Of a DNA stretch of 64,000 bases, positions 1 to 7,504 are shown piece after piece. Position 1 is the first letter of the stretch; each line of letters starts with the position of its first letter. A program made the position numbers and the translations under genes. The DNA is from Tidjanibacter sp. (GTDB lineage: Bacteria; Bacteroidota; Bacteroidia; Bacteroidales; Rikenellaceae), in contig JAFQNC010000014.1 of the NCBI GenBank assembly GCA_017396085.1, positions 1 through 64,000 of the forward strand, read 5' to 3'. Under the pieces are notes generated by a model. It was given only the letters and a program-made list of their open reading frames with translations. It searched no databases and had not been told where the DNA came from.

Positions 1-103
1 CAAACAGTTCAACGCAAAATCACTGCGTTTCTTTATTTACACAAATATATATCTTTTGGTGCTATTTTCCAAATCTTATTTACTATTTACTACGATTATA
101 ACT

Positions 104-137
104 AAAAAAACTGCCTAACAAAAAACTTGTTAGACAG
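104..137 (-). terminator. Intrinsic terminator of the rha operon
   Basis: An 11-bp stem (CTGTCTAACAA pairing with TTGTTAGGCAG, one wobble) with a five-base loop lies at 111-137. On the minus strand it is followed by seven T residues (104-110). It is the first strong terminator after rhaD, about 185 bases beyond its stop, so it probably ends the rhaBATD transcript. Confidence 0.8.
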
Positions 138-321
138 GCTCGATCAGTGAAGTTGATGTATTAACTTATCTCTATCGACAGGTTTCATTAACTTTGGGGA
201 GGCTAACGATATGGCTATCTACAACCGCATTGATGGAGCGAACAACTACACATTCATCGTTTATACCGAGAAGTTGGACACGCTCGCTTTTTGCTAATAT
301 AGCCCCTGACAGCCCTCTGAT
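138..321. other. Non-genic stretch after rhaD with an open frame on the minus strand
   Basis: No complete gene is visible. On the minus strand the rhaD frame stays open after its TAA for 49 codons (321 down to 175, stop at 172-174) and reads like ordinary protein, but has no start of its own. On the plus strand a 28-codon ORF begins at 211 behind a GGGGAGG; I do not think it is a gene. Confidence 0.35.
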
Positions 322-1131
322 TTAGAGGTTGAAGGCTCTCTTTAACTCATCCATCTGCTCTTGTGTGGTGCCGGTAGGTTCAAACCCCATCGACTTGGCT
401 GCCATATAAATCTGTGTGGCCTTTGAGAGAACATCAACTTGGTCGAAAGCCCCAAATATATCGACTCCGACTGCACACACACCGTGTTTCTCCCACATCA
501 CAACATCGTACTCTTTCAGAGCCTCGATTGTGGCTTCTGCAAGTTCAACCGATGACGGCATCTTATAGGGCACAATGCCCAACCCCTTCGGGCAGAAGGC
601 GCGCGTTTCGGGTATCATACTCCACAACAGGTTTGTCAGCACATCTTTTTCGAGAAAAGCGGGGTTGTGGGTTAATGCCACAAGGTCAATCGGGTGGGTG
701 TGAAGGGCAGCCTTGTACCCATTACCTTTCTCAATCATCTGGTTGTGCATTGAAAGGTGGGCTGCCAACTCCGAAGTGGGTTTTACAGCCTTGTCCGCAA
801 TGATTACATACGAGGCGCAATCATCTTCGATGCGAATAATCGAGCCGTTATCCATCGGATTGCGAGCCAAGTCGCGCATACGACGATTGGTGCCCTTGCA
901 GAAGAAGTAACAACCTTTGAGTGACGACAGGGTGGTGCCGATAGGATAGGACGGTGAAATGGCGGGCATACGACGAATCTCCTCATCGACATACTCGGTG
1001 ATATTGATTGTAATGTTACCGCCATTGCGTTCTGCCCATCCCTTCTGCCAAAGGTATCCGGCAACCTCGGCAACCTTGTCAATCTCTGACTTTAACGCAG
1101 GGCGATATTCTAAAATACTAATAGACATCAT
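322..1131 (-). CDS. rhaD: Rhamnulose-1-phosphate aldolase RhaD
   Basis: Class II aldolase that splits L-rhamnulose 1-phosphate into dihydroxyacetone phosphate and L-lactaldehyde in the cytosol, the last committed step of rhamnose catabolism. The 269 residues match the usual family length (about 274 in E. coli). The zinc site is visible as H144 and H146 (motif LHTHP) and H216 (WEKHG), with the catalytic glutamate at E121 (TSELAAH). Two ATG codons stand in tandem at the start and either could be used. It is the last gene of rhaB-rhaA-rhaT-rhaD, 16 bases after rhaT, with a terminator about 185 bases downstream. The family assignment is firm from the motifs and the neighbours. Confidence 0.95.
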   Translation of the reverse strand: MMSISILEYRPALKSEIDKVAEVAGYLWQKGWAERNGGNITINITEYVDEEIRRMPAISPSYPIGTTLSSLKGCYFFCKGTNRRMRDLARNPMDNGSIIRIEDDCASYVIIADKAVKPTSELAAHLSMHNQMIEKGNGYKAALHTHPIDLVALTHNPAFLEKDVLTNLLWSMIPETRAFCPKGLGIVPYKMPSSVELAEATIEALKEYDVVMWEKHGVCAVGVDIFGAFDQVDVLSKATQIYMAAKSMGFEPTGTTQEQMDELKRAFNL

Positions 1132-1147
1132 ATTTACATTTTTATTG

Positions 1148-2182
1148 CTATTTTAGTAGTTCGGGAATAAAGGTAGATATAATCAGCACTACAATACCCA
1201 ATACGAGTACTGCAATTGTACTGCGCGAACAGCCTTTCCACTCTTTAAGAATTATTCCCCAAAGATTTGAGAAACTCACGTTGAGAGCCATAAGAATACA
1301 GAACGAGAATGTCATCAGCGTAGGGGAGCCTACCAAGAATCCTTTACCCAGCGAAAGACCGAAGAATTGAGAATACCATAATCCTCCGGCAAGGGCACAA
1401 AAGAGTATGTTGTTCAGAAGTAAATCGCGCTTACAATAGTCGCCAAATGTGTGGTTACGAGCGTTTTGCCACAGGCAGTAACTTGCGTTGGTCAGAAAAC
1501 CTCCAATGGTTACAAGTAGAGTGGCAGGCAGCGAAGAGTACATCGGCTCGGTATTCTCAAAGTGGAGGGTTGAACCAAACTCCAAACCCACATTAAAGCA
1601 ACCACTCATAAGACCCGCTAATAGTGCAATGGCTATTCCTTTGGGGAAATTAAACTCTTTGACGGCAGCTTGTTTCTCCTCTTCGGATAGAGAACGAGCC
1701 TTCATTGCCCCTGCAACACCAATAATGGAGATGCCCACAAGAGTAATAGCCACACCCCACAACACCGAAGCTGTCAGTTTGTCGAGGTGCGATGCTTCGG
1801 GATAGAAGACATTGAGCATAACAGGTCCTAAAATGGTGCCCAAACCGGCACAGGTGCCGAGTGAAATGGATTGTCCGAGTGCAACACCCAGATAGCGCAT
1901 TGACAAACCGAATGTCAATCCTCCGACGCCCCACAAGGCACCAAAGATGACTGTCATTATGATATTAAATGTGTTTTCGCTCGTCACAAGGTCGCAAAGC
2001 GAGGCTCCCTCCGGCACTGCAAGCAGTGCTCCCAATAGAGGAAAGATAATCCACGCAAAGACTCCCTGTGTGAGCCAAAAACTCTCCCACGACCATCCTC
2101 GCACCTTGTTGATTGGGACATAGGAACTCGATTGGCAGAAACTGCCAACGGCGATAATTAGTAGTCCGATGAGAATCTCCAT
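1148..2182 (-). CDS. rhaT: L-rhamnose/proton symporter RhaT
   Basis: Inner-membrane permease that brings L-rhamnose into the cell with a proton. At 344 residues it is the same length as E. coli RhaT. The protein is strongly hydrophobic with about ten predicted membrane helices and opens with the family-typical MEILIGLLIIAVGSFCQSSS. The ATG lies only three bases after the rhaA stop, so translation is probably coupled. Its presence between rhaA and rhaD means uptake is encoded with catabolism. Rhamnose released in the periplasm by the GH106 and GH105 enzymes encoded further along is the likely source of substrate. Confidence 0.95.
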   Translation of the reverse strand: MEILIGLLIIAVGSFCQSSSYVPINKVRGWSWESFWLTQGVFAWIIFPLLGALLAVPEGASLCDLVTSENTFNIIMTVIFGALWGVGGLTFGLSMRYLGVALGQSISLGTCAGLGTILGPVMLNVFYPEASHLDKLTASVLWGVAITLVGISIIGVAGAMKARSLSEEEKQAAVKEFNFPKGIAIALLAGLMSGCFNVGLEFGSTLHFENTEPMYSSLPATLLVTIGGFLTNASYCLWQNARNHTFGDYCKRDLLLNNILFCALAGGLWYSQFFGLSLGKGFLVGSPTLMTFSFCILMALNVSFSNLWGIILKEWKGCSRSTIAVLVLGIVVLIISTFIPELLK

Positions 2183-2185
2183 CTC

Positions 2186-3442
2186 TTATGCACGTTTAGA
2201 TGTGACCTCTCTTTCGTACTGCTGAACATCAGCAATAAACTCTTCGCCTACGGGAACATCGTTCTTCAAGCAGAACATATCCCATACCGCACTCCAAGGC
2301 AGCGACTTGCACTCCTCCAACAGAGCCAAACGCTCAAAACCTCTACCGGAGAGTTCATACTCACGTAGAGTTGCAATGGGCTCTAAAAGAGCCTGCAACA
2401 TACACTTCTGTGTTGCACGCGAGCCGATAACATAAGCACCGATGCGATTGATTGAAGCATCGAAGTAGTCAAGACCGATATGTACCTTATCAAGAGCATT
2501 ACAACGTGTAATCTCCTTGCACAGTTCAAGTGTCTCGTCGTTGATGATTGTTACGTGGTCGGAGTCCCAACGTACGGGGCGCGAAACGTGCAACATCACC
2601 TCTGGGGTGTAGAGCAAAAGCGACGAAATCTTATCGGCAATACTCTCTGTTGGGTGGAAGTGTCCTGTGTCAAGGGTAACCATCTTGCCACGCGATGCAC
2701 CATAACCGATATAGAAATCATTTGACCCAACCGTATAACTCTCCAAGCCGATGCCGAAAACCTTGGACTCGATACAGTCCTTCATATTCTTATACTCGGT
2801 GGCAAAAATTTGGTCAAGAGAATCCTTTAATAACTCACGATAAAGCAAGCGATTGACTGTCAAATCCTTTGAGCCATCGTGTACCCACACGTTCATAATA
2901 CAGGGATCGCCCTGTGCTGCACCCATAGCCTCGGCTACTGCACGGCAACGCTTGGTGTGTTCAATCCAAAAGTTGCGAATCTCGGGGTCGGGATTCGACA
3001 GCGACAAATCTCCCGACTTTGGATGTGAGAACGATGTGGAGTTGAAATCGAGTTTCATATCATTTGCCTTTGCCCAATCAATCCAACTCTGGAAGTGGCA
3101 AGGCTCAACTTCGTTGCGATCTACAAATGTACTACCAAAATCACCGTAGATTTCGTGAAGATTAAGGCGGTGTTTGCCGGGGATGAGCGATGCTGCTTTC
3201 TGTATATCTTTACGTAATTCGTCAATATTACGGGCACGACCCGGGTAGTTACCCGTGGTCTGAATACCACCCGATAGCGAGCCTGCCTTGGGCTCAAAAC
3301 CAACAACGTCGTCAGCCTGCCAGCAGTGTAGCGAGAGTTGGATTTTCTGCAACTGTTCCATCACTGCATCGGTGTCAATTCCGATGGCAGCATAACGCTC
3401 TTTGGCCACTTCGTAAGCCTTCTGAATAAGTTCTGTTTTCAT
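2186..3442 (-). CDS. rhaA: L-rhamnose isomerase RhaA
   Basis: Metal-dependent TIM-barrel isomerase that converts L-rhamnose to L-rhamnulose. Starting at the ATG at 3442 gives 418 residues, against 419 in E. coli. The frame is open 41 codons further upstream, but that stretch is unlike the family and runs into the intergenic region, so I rejected the longer start. Recognisable family blocks include SLHCWQADDV near the N-terminus, LDFNSTSFSHPKSGD in the middle and LDTGHFHPTESIADK at the metal site. It follows rhaB by 46 bases and is nearly touching rhaT. Confidence 0.95.
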   Translation of the reverse strand: MKTELIQKAYEVAKERYAAIGIDTDAVMEQLQKIQLSLHCWQADDVVGFEPKAGSLSGGIQTTGNYPGRARNIDELRKDIQKAASLIPGKHRLNLHEIYGDFGSTFVDRNEVEPCHFQSWIDWAKANDMKLDFNSTSFSHPKSGDLSLSNPDPEIRNFWIEHTKRCRAVAEAMGAAQGDPCIMNVWVHDGSKDLTVNRLLYRELLKDSLDQIFATEYKNMKDCIESKVFGIGLESYTVGSNDFYIGYGASRGKMVTLDTGHFHPTESIADKISSLLLYTPEVMLHVSRPVRWDSDHVTIINDETLELCKEITRCNALDKVHIGLDYFDASINRIGAYVIGSRATQKCMLQALLEPIATLREYELSGRGFERLALLEECKSLPWSAVWDMFCLKNDVPVGEEFIADVQQYEREVTSKRA

Positions 3443-3488
3443 GTTAATTAGGTTTTTATTGCTTTTTATTATTGTTGATTCTGAAAAG

Positions 3489-4925
3489 TTAGTTGCTTTG
3501 TGGAACAAATGTCTCGGTATGAATCGAGCGACGGATATATTGACGCATCTCTGATAATGAGCCAACTAAACCTGCGGCACGAGCCTGCACCATCACATTG
3601 CCCAACGCTGTTGCTTCCGAAGGTCCGGCAACAACGGGAATACCACAAGCATTAGCCGTCATCTGATTCAGTAGCGCGTTTTGGGCACCACCTCCAATGA
3701 CATGCAGAGCCTTTATCTCAAAGGGTGCCACCTTGCGAAGAGTGTCGAGTACGTCTGCATAGCGTGCTGCAAGAGAGTCAAAAATCAGACGTATCATCGT
3801 GGCATCGTCTTGCGGAATCGGCATATTGTGGGACTTGCAATAGCCTCGAATCGCCTCCGGCATATTCGTTGGTGCGGCGAACTCCTCGGCATCGGGATTT
3901 ATCACTTGTGCAGAAGGCGATGTTGTCCGCATCATTTCCATAATTTCAAGATATGAATACTCTCTACCCTCTCTCTTCCAAGCTGCACGACACTGCTCCA
4001 ATAACCACATACCTGTAATGTTTTTCAAGAAACGTGTTGTGCCATCAACTCCACCTTCATTCGTGAAGTTCATCTCAAAAGAGCGGTCGTTAATTTCAGG
4101 CTCGTTGAGTTCGATACCCATCAAAGACCATGTGCCCGACGAAAGGTATGCAAAACCTTCATCCTTCGCCGGTGTTGCGGCAACAGCCGAGCCCGTATCG
4201 TGTCCAGCAACTGCTACGATGGGAATCTCACCAAGACCTGTACTTTGAGCAATAGATGGACTTAATTTGCCAATCTCAACACCAGGCATAACAATCAGTG
4301 GTATTATGTCGCTACTTACACCCGCCAATGAGAGCAACTCCTTGTCCACTTGTTTGGTGCGAGGATTCATAAATTGCGAGGTTGAGAGAATCGTGTATTC
4401 GCACACCTGCTTGCCTGTCAGTAGATATGACAGAGCATCGGGTATGAAGAGCAATTTGTTGGCATTTTTCAATGCCGAAGAGTTCTCGCAATGGAGAGCA
4501 AAGAGTTGGTATAGCGAATTGAAATTCATAATTTGAATTCCGGTGCGAGCATAAACATCCCGACGTGGGCACTTCTTGAAGAACAACTCGGGCATACCAT
4601 TGGTATAGGGATCGCGATAGGCTCGTGGTAGACCTGCAAGCGTGCCATCTTCGCTGACAAATACAAAATCAACGCCCCAAGTGTCAATGCCTATCGATGT
4701 AATTGGCAGATTGCGACGACCCGCCTCTGAAAGACCCTGCAAAATCTCCTCGTAGAGAGCATAGATATTCCAATAATAGTTGTCGCCAATCTGAATTAAA
4801 CGATTGGGGAAACGGTGCAGTACCTCCAATTCAATCTGTTCGTTGCCCAGCGTTGCAAGTATTACGCGACCGCTTGTGGCTCCTAAATCGACTGCTAAAA
4901 AGTAGTGCGGATTCATAAGGCTCAT
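3489..4925 (-). CDS. rhaB: Rhamnulokinase RhaB
   Basis: FGGY-family sugar kinase that phosphorylates L-rhamnulose at C1 with ATP. The 478 residues fit the family. The N-terminal ATP-binding motif AVDLGATSGR (residues 11-20) and the sugar-contact block GIDTWGVDF are present, and the C-terminal GGGAQN motif of the second actin-like domain follows. The first ATG (4925) and an ATG three codons later (4916) are both possible. It is the promoter-proximal gene of the rha operon; a TAACTTTG box lies about 45 bases upstream. No RhaR-type regulator is encoded next to it. Confidence 0.95.
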   Translation of the reverse strand: MSLMNPHYFLAVDLGATSGRVILATLGNEQIELEVLHRFPNRLIQIGDNYYWNIYALYEEILQGLSEAGRRNLPITSIGIDTWGVDFVFVSEDGTLAGLPRAYRDPYTNGMPELFFKKCPRRDVYARTGIQIMNFNSLYQLFALHCENSSALKNANKLLFIPDALSYLLTGKQVCEYTILSTSQFMNPRTKQVDKELLSLAGVSSDIIPLIVMPGVEIGKLSPSIAQSTGLGEIPIVAVAGHDTGSAVAATPAKDEGFAYLSSGTWSLMGIELNEPEINDRSFEMNFTNEGGVDGTTRFLKNITGMWLLEQCRAAWKREGREYSYLEIMEMMRTTSPSAQVINPDAEEFAAPTNMPEAIRGYCKSHNMPIPQDDATMIRLIFDSLAARYADVLDTLRKVAPFEIKALHVIGGGAQNALLNQMTANACGIPVVAGPSEATALGNVMVQARAAGLVGSLSEMRQYIRRSIHTETFVPQSN

Positions 4926-4966
4926 TATGTAGCGTTAAGGTTTTTAATTGTATATACTGATCGCCA

Positions 4967-4991
4967 CAAAGTTAGGCATCAACCCGCCTAA
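4967..4991 (-). promoter_or_regulatory. Promoter -7 box of rhaB with overlapping inverted repeat
   Basis: On the minus strand 4974-4967 reads TAACTTTG, an exact match to the Bacteroidales -7 consensus TAnnTTTG. An inverted repeat, TTAGGC (4972-4977) and GCCTAA (4986-4991) with an 8-base spacer, overlaps the box and covers the space toward -33. A regulator bound there would interfere with, or recruit, RNA polymerase. No clear TTTG is seen at -33. Confidence 0.6.
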
Positions 4992-5084
4992 TTTTATATG
5001 TCGTTTTTGTAAAAAAAAGGTATTAATTGCTAATAGAGCGCGAATTTGGATTTTTGTACCATATTTTCGATAGTTCCTCATATA

Positions 5085-5111
5085 CACACGTGTGGATATA
5101 TCGTACCTTTG
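5085..5111 (+). promoter_or_regulatory. Promoter -7 box of the GH28 gene with CACACGTGTG palindrome
   Basis: TACCTTTG at 5104-5111 matches the Bacteroidales -7 consensus and lies 23 bases before the GH28 ATG. No TTTG is present at the -33 position. Instead a perfect 10-bp palindrome, CACACGTGTG, sits at 5085-5094, between the -33 and -7 positions. Lack of a -33 box is usual for activator-dependent promoters of polysaccharide loci; the palindrome as the regulator site is inference. Confidence 0.55.
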
Positions 5112-5133
5112 TAGTATTAAAACAGATAAGCAA

Positions 5134-6450
5134 ATGAAAAAGTTATCCCTGACCCTGCTACTCATCGTCACTTCGTTGGCTCTCTTTGCCAATGAGCAAT
5201 TCCCCGATGGCACACCCATCGGTAAATGGTTTAAGGACACGCAAAAGGTTCATAGTACCACGCTTGGCGACCGCTTTGTTGTAACCGACTATGGTGTGGT
5301 AAACGATAGCACTTTGGTTCAAACCGAGAGTTTACAGAGGGTGATTGACCTCGCCGCCGAGAAAGGTGGAGTGGTAGTGGTACCCGAGGGTGTCTATTTG
5401 AGTGGTGCGCTCTTCTTTAAGCCCAATACTCACTTGCATATTGAAGAGGGTGGAGTGTTGAAGGGTAGCGACGATATTTCGGACTTCCCGATTGTAGAAA
5501 CACGCATTGAGGGTCGCTCGGTGAAGTATTTTGCAGCGTTGGTAAATGCAGACAAGGTTGATGGCTTCACGATAAGCGGCAAGGGTACAATCAATGGTAA
5601 TGGTATGCGCTACTGGCGAGCCTTTTGGTTGCGCCGTAAGTGGAACCCACAGTGTACGAATATGGACGAGCAGCGTCCGCGTCTGATGTATATATCCAAT
5701 TGTTGTGATGTCCAGATTGAGGATGTAACCTTGCGAAATTCGCCATTCTGGAATTGTCATCTCTATCGTTGTGAGAGAGTTAAGATTCTCGACGTAACGA
5801 TTCTTGCCCCATTTGAGCCGGTTAAGGCTCCGAGTTCCGATGCAATAGACATTGATGTGTGTTGCGACGTATTGGTTAAGGGGTGTTATATGTCTGTGAA
5901 TGACGATGCTATCGCTTTGAAGGGCGGTAAGGGTCCCTATGCGGATGTTGCACCCGAAAATGGTAGTAATGAGCGTATCCTGATAGAGGATTGTAACTTC
6001 GGATTGTGTCATAGTTGTCTGACGTGTGGCTCGGAGTCGATACACAATCGCAATGTATTGATGCGCCGAATAAAGATTGATAAGGCTGACCGTCTGCTGT
6101 GGTTGAAGATGCGTCCCGATACTCCGCAGAACTATGAGTATATCACGGTTGAAGATATTGAAGGTAGCGTTACTTCGTTCCTATATATTCATCCGTGGAC
6201 TCAATTCTTTGATTTGCAGGGTCGAAAAGATATACCTATGTCGTATGGTAGAAATATTACGATGAAGGATTGCGATATCGACTGTAAGGTTTTCTTCAAT
6301 GTGAAAAGTGCCGACGACCAATATCGTCTTATTGATTTCCGCTTTGAGAAATTGGACATACGTGCAGAGAGAGATAAATGCGACCGCACACAGATTGATG
6401 GCTTTGTGTGGGAGGATGTCGAAGTGGTCAAAGTAGATAAAAGAAGATAA
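5134..6450 (+). CDS. GH28 pectin hydrolase (polygalacturonase/rhamnogalacturonan type)
   Basis: Right-handed beta-helix glycoside hydrolase of family 28, which cleaves galacturonic-acid linkages in pectin by inversion. The ATG at 5134 opens a clear signal peptide (MKKLSLTLLLIVTSLALFA), so it is secreted; upstream in-frame codons were excluded. The catalytic set is recognisable: SSDAIDID (D236, D239), NDDAIAL (D257, D258) and H293 in CHSCLTCGSE, where polygalacturonases usually have GHG. That variation, and the neighbours (PL11, GH105, GH106), point to action on rhamnogalacturonan rather than homogalacturonan. It is followed six bases later by the deacetylase gene. Exact specificity is not readable. 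Confidence 0.85.
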   Translation: MKKLSLTLLLIVTSLALFANEQFPDGTPIGKWFKDTQKVHSTTLGDRFVVTDYGVVNDSTLVQTESLQRVIDLAAEKGGVVVVPEGVYLSGALFFKPNTHLHIEEGGVLKGSDDISDFPIVETRIEGRSVKYFAALVNADKVDGFTISGKGTINGNGMRYWRAFWLRRKWNPQCTNMDEQRPRLMYISNCCDVQIEDVTLRNSPFWNCHLYRCERVKILDVTILAPFEPVKAPSSDAIDIDVCCDVLVKGCYMSVNDDAIALKGGKGPYADVAPENGSNERILIEDCNFGLCHSCLTCGSESIHNRNVLMRRIKIDKADRLLWLKMRPDTPQNYEYITVEDIEGSVTSFLYIHPWTQFFDLQGRKDIPMSYGRNITMKDCDIDCKVFFNVKSADDQYRLIDFRFEKLDIRAERDKCDRTQIDGFVWEDVEVVKVDKRR

Positions 6451-6456
6451 GGCTCT

Positions 6457-7410
6457 ATGCGCAGAGGTCTATTTTTTGCAGTTTGCTTGTTGGCTTTTGT
6501 GGTATCGGAGGTCGGCGCCACAACCCCCAAAGTCAGAGTGGCTCGCTATCGTGGAGATAAGCAGTGTGCCATAAGTTACACCTTCGATGATGGATTGCGA
6601 GACCAATATACATTGGCGGCTCCCCTACTCGAAGAGTTGGGTTGGCGAGGTACGTTTGCCATCAATGGTCGAAAAATTGATGTGGCGATGATCAAAGGCG
6701 ATACTACTCGCTTTACATGGCAGGAAGCTGCGGATTTGGCGCGCCGAGGACACGAAATATCAAACCACGGCTGGGAACATAAGAAGATGACCCGCCTAAC
6801 AGAGGAGCGTATCAAACAGGAGATAGCACTTAACGATAGCGCTATCCTTCATAATGTGGGTAGGTATCCTCTCTCTTTTTGTTATCCATACAACTCAAAG
6901 GACTCGTTGATACGTCGTATGGCAGAGCAGGGGCGTGTGACAAGTCGAATGTATCAGATTGCCATCGGAAAAGCATCTTCCGCGCAGAAGATGACGCGCT
7001 GGGTTGACCGTACCATTAGAGATGGTAGTTGGGGTATAGGTATGACCCACGGTATTTTGACTGGATACGATGCCTTTAACGATTTTGCCGATTTTGAGAA
7101 TCACCTGCTCTATACCAAATCTCACGAGGATAAAATATGGGTGGCTCCGCTTGCAGAGGTGGCAGCGTATGTGACCGAGCAGAATAGCGTTGTGCTTGAT
7201 ACCGAAATAAAAAAGAATCAGATTGTTGTAAAGCTTCATCTATCTCTTGATAGTGAACTATACAATGAGCCTCTAACACTCGTCATTGAGGGTGTCAAAC
7301 GGGTGAAAAAGGCTCAACAAGGAGGTCGTAAGTTGGATGTTGAAGCGTGTGGAGATGTCTTTATGGTGGAGGTAAATCCGCATGGCAAACCAGTTAAAAT
7401 CAAATTTTGA
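6457..7410 (+). CDS. Secreted polysaccharide deacetylase (NodB fold, CE4-like)
   Basis: A signal peptide (about residues 1-21) is followed by a NodB homology domain. The metal/base motif TFDDG has D44 and D45, the second motif NHGWEH gives H104 and H108, and MTHGI near residue 195 fits the fifth motif. Such enzymes remove acetyl groups from sugars with a divalent metal. The gene lies six bases after the GH28 gene and shares its transcript, so acetylated pectin backbone or side chain is the probable substrate; that is inference, since CE4 enzymes usually act on N-acetyl sugars or xylan. A C-terminal segment (about 245-317) looks like a small beta domain. Confidence 0.8.
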   Translation: MRRGLFFAVCLLAFVVSEVGATTPKVRVARYRGDKQCAISYTFDDGLRDQYTLAAPLLEELGWRGTFAINGRKIDVAMIKGDTTRFTWQEAADLARRGHEISNHGWEHKKMTRLTEERIKQEIALNDSAILHNVGRYPLSFCYPYNSKDSLIRRMAEQGRVTSRMYQIAIGKASSAQKMTRWVDRTIRDGSWGIGMTHGILTGYDAFNDFADFENHLLYTKSHEDKIWVAPLAEVAAYVTEQNSVVLDTEIKKNQIVVKLHLSLDSELYNEPLTLVIEGVKRVKKAQQGGRKLDVEACGDVFMVEVNPHGKPVKIKF

Positions 7411-7433
7411 TACTTCTATTAGAGGTATTGTGG

Positions 7434-7465
7434 TTTGGAAATCTGCAAACAAAACATTAAATTTG
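7434..7465 (+). promoter_or_regulatory. Promoter of the hybrid two-component regulator
   Basis: A TTTG at 7434-7437 and TAAATTTG at 7458-7465 are separated by 20 bases, a complete Bacteroidales -33/-7 pair, 39 bases before the ATG. The sensor thus appears to have its own constitutive promoter, apart from the GH28 transcript. Confidence 0.7.
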
Positions 7466-7504
7466 TTCGCAGCCATTTGTCCTTGCGCCTAAACTAATTT
7501 TGAT

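Noticed and set aside
211-297. 28-codon plus-strand ORF behind GGGGAGG
   Set aside because: Too short, no promoter, and Shine-Dalgarno sites are not normally used in this group; the opposite strand reads more like protein.
5092-5133. Upstream in-frame start for the GH28 gene
   Set aside because: It would place the start before the -7 box; the signal peptide starts at 5134.
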